64,000 nt of DNA from Lepidonotus clava (lineage: Eukaryota; Annelida; Polychaeta; Phyllodocida; Polynoidae), in contig OW387150.1 of the NCBI GenBank assembly GCA_936440205.1, positions 18,388,152-18,452,151 of the forward strand, given 5' to 3'. Of the stretch, positions 61,675-64,000 are shown piece after piece (position 1 is the stretch's first letter; each line of letters begins with the position of its first letter). Both the position numbers and the translations under genes were made by a program. Below the pieces are notes generated by a model that searched no databases, was not told where the DNA came from, and worked only from the letters and a program-made list of their open reading frames with translations.

Positions 61675-62858
61675 GTGAGTATTTGCTCTTTTACTCGTAT
61701 AATTACCCTTAAAGTATCTTTATTTACGTTCTGTTGGTCCATAAGGGTGTTATTTCTAATTTAAGGAAACAGGCAACGTTATGGTGTGCTAGAAGGTTGA
61801 TAATTTCTGCTTTGAATCGTGCTTCTCTCAGAGCCGGGAACACGGTCAGTTTTCTGCCGACGTGTCCACCCTTTTCGCGTCTCACGACTTAGTTGGGTGG
61901 TTGAAAAGCAATTGTAAAACACTGGAATGAGCGTCAAAACCTTTTGGTTCTTTGAAGACATTAAGCAGTATCCTGCAGACTGAGCTAACAGTACTGGAAA
62001 CACTTGTGTTGATCATATTAATAACTGCGCTTTGTCCATATGTTTTTAGACGTACTAAAATGCATCTGAAAATGGGTGCTCCCACACTAGTCTATATATC
62101 ATTAAATAAAGTTAAAATTCTATATACTCAAAACTGTCTACAGTGCAGTTTGTTCTCAAGAAAGGTTCCGTTTAACTCCTATGACAACTATGAGGCTGCT
62201 TAAATCACCATAAAACATGTCACGTTAAATATATTGCCGGTGACCGGGTCATATGCAAACACAACTATTGAAATGAGACTCCAAATGCAAAATAGATGTA
62301 GCCTACATAACAATACATTATCGGGGGAAAATATTCCTAGACATTGACGATACCTATGTTAGGTAGGCTACACCTACTTGGTAATCAATAAGAAAATATG
62401 AGATATTGAAAGAAAAATGCCAGAAAACAGAAGCCACTCCACAAAGTTATTATGGTAAAATTACCATGATAAATTTTTATTTGGGCACCAAAGCTACTAA
62501 AGCCTTATATCTTAGTATACTAGTAAATTTAATTCCTAGTCTCCAATTTCTGGTGTGGTGCCTCGTTTTCCAAAAAAAGTAAATGTCCGACTTGCATCTA
62601 GATCCAAAACCTTTGTTCCAACATGAAGAGCAAAATTCTCATCTTGAATCAGACGTGCTAAATACACTACTCAAGATGCTGTTCCAGGCAGTGTCTGAAA
62701 TAAAAAATTATAAATCATTCCTGATCAGGATTGGACGAAACCTAAACCTTAAACTGCATGCTTGTGCATGTTTATCTTTGTGTTTGTGTTGAGGAATGTA
62801 TAAAACCTGATTGATATAGAAATAAAACCTTTCTATTTCAGCCCCCGACAAAAGAAAA

Positions 62859-63683
<825 letters not shown>

Positions 63684-64000
63684 TAAGTTTCAATACTTTG
63701 GCAAGCTTCCTTTCTTGATCGACTAAGATTGAGTCGGAGGAAAAAGAGCAAGAGAAATACCTGTATATTACAAGCATGTGATTTTAAAATGTATATATAA
63801 ACAATGATTCCCCCTTTCCAACGTAATCAATGATTTCTTAGTTTAATTAAGATGTTTTTATTCTATTCTTTAAACACAAGTCTGAAATTATTCTTACCCC
63901 AGAATGATGTTCCTAAGTATCAAATTGTTGTTTCATTAAGTAATAAAACTGGAGAAAAGAGGTGAACTTTGATGCAAAAAGCGAACCAAGGTTTCTGTCT

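Overview
The window is nuclear DNA from an invertebrate animal. Genes are split by many phase-consistent GT-AG introns, coding density is low, and introns are full of MITEs, a SINE, minisatellites and one DIRS-like element. A cephalochordate (amphioxus) is my best guess. The protein sequences are close to vertebrate ones, and two minisatellites straddle exon boundaries, a feature I recall being reported for amphioxus. A lophotrochozoan cannot be excluded without database searches.

Four host genes are recognised by reading exons across splice sites. (1) EIF4B, minus strand: the first six coding exons lie between 6991 and 2406 and the rest is beyond the left edge. (2) LZTFL1, plus strand, 7251-17409: complete, 304 codons in nine coding exons, divergent from EIF4B with 259 bp between start codons. 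(3) FYCO1, minus strand, 58220-23697: complete, 21 coding exons adding up to 1,943 codons plus stop. It has a RUN domain, a very long coiled coil, a FYVE finger, an LC3-interacting motif and a C-terminal GOLD domain. It converges on LZTFL1. (4) SEC61G, plus strand, from about 61600: all but the last few codons lie in the window. An unidentified 107-codon reading frame (60894-61217) sits between the 5' ends of FYCO1 and SEC61G.

Layout: 1-2400, EIF4B intron or flank with two tandem arrays; 2.4-7.0 kb, EIF4B; 7.25-19.5 kb, LZTFL1 and its 3' UTR; 19.5-23.7 kb, intergenic with one TIR element; 23.7-58.2 kb, FYCO1; 58.3-61.6 kb, repeats, the orphan frame and promoter sequence; 61.6-64 kb, SEC61G. 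The FYCO1 intron at 28917-34121 holds a DIRS-like tyrosine-recombinase retrotransposon (about 29601-34099) in the same direction as FYCO1. One of its ends is only about 20 bp from a splice donor.

FYCO1 links PI3P- and LC3-positive vesicles to kinesin transport. LZTFL1 controls BBSome ciliary trafficking. EIF4B and SEC61G serve translation initiation and ER translocation. LZTFL1 and FYCO1 are also neighbours at human 3p21.31, so their linkage looks ancient. The most unusual structures are two arrays in FYCO1 that multiply splice sites: eleven copies of a 95-bp unit carrying the splice acceptor and start of a RUN exon, and three copies of a FYVE exon's end with its donor.
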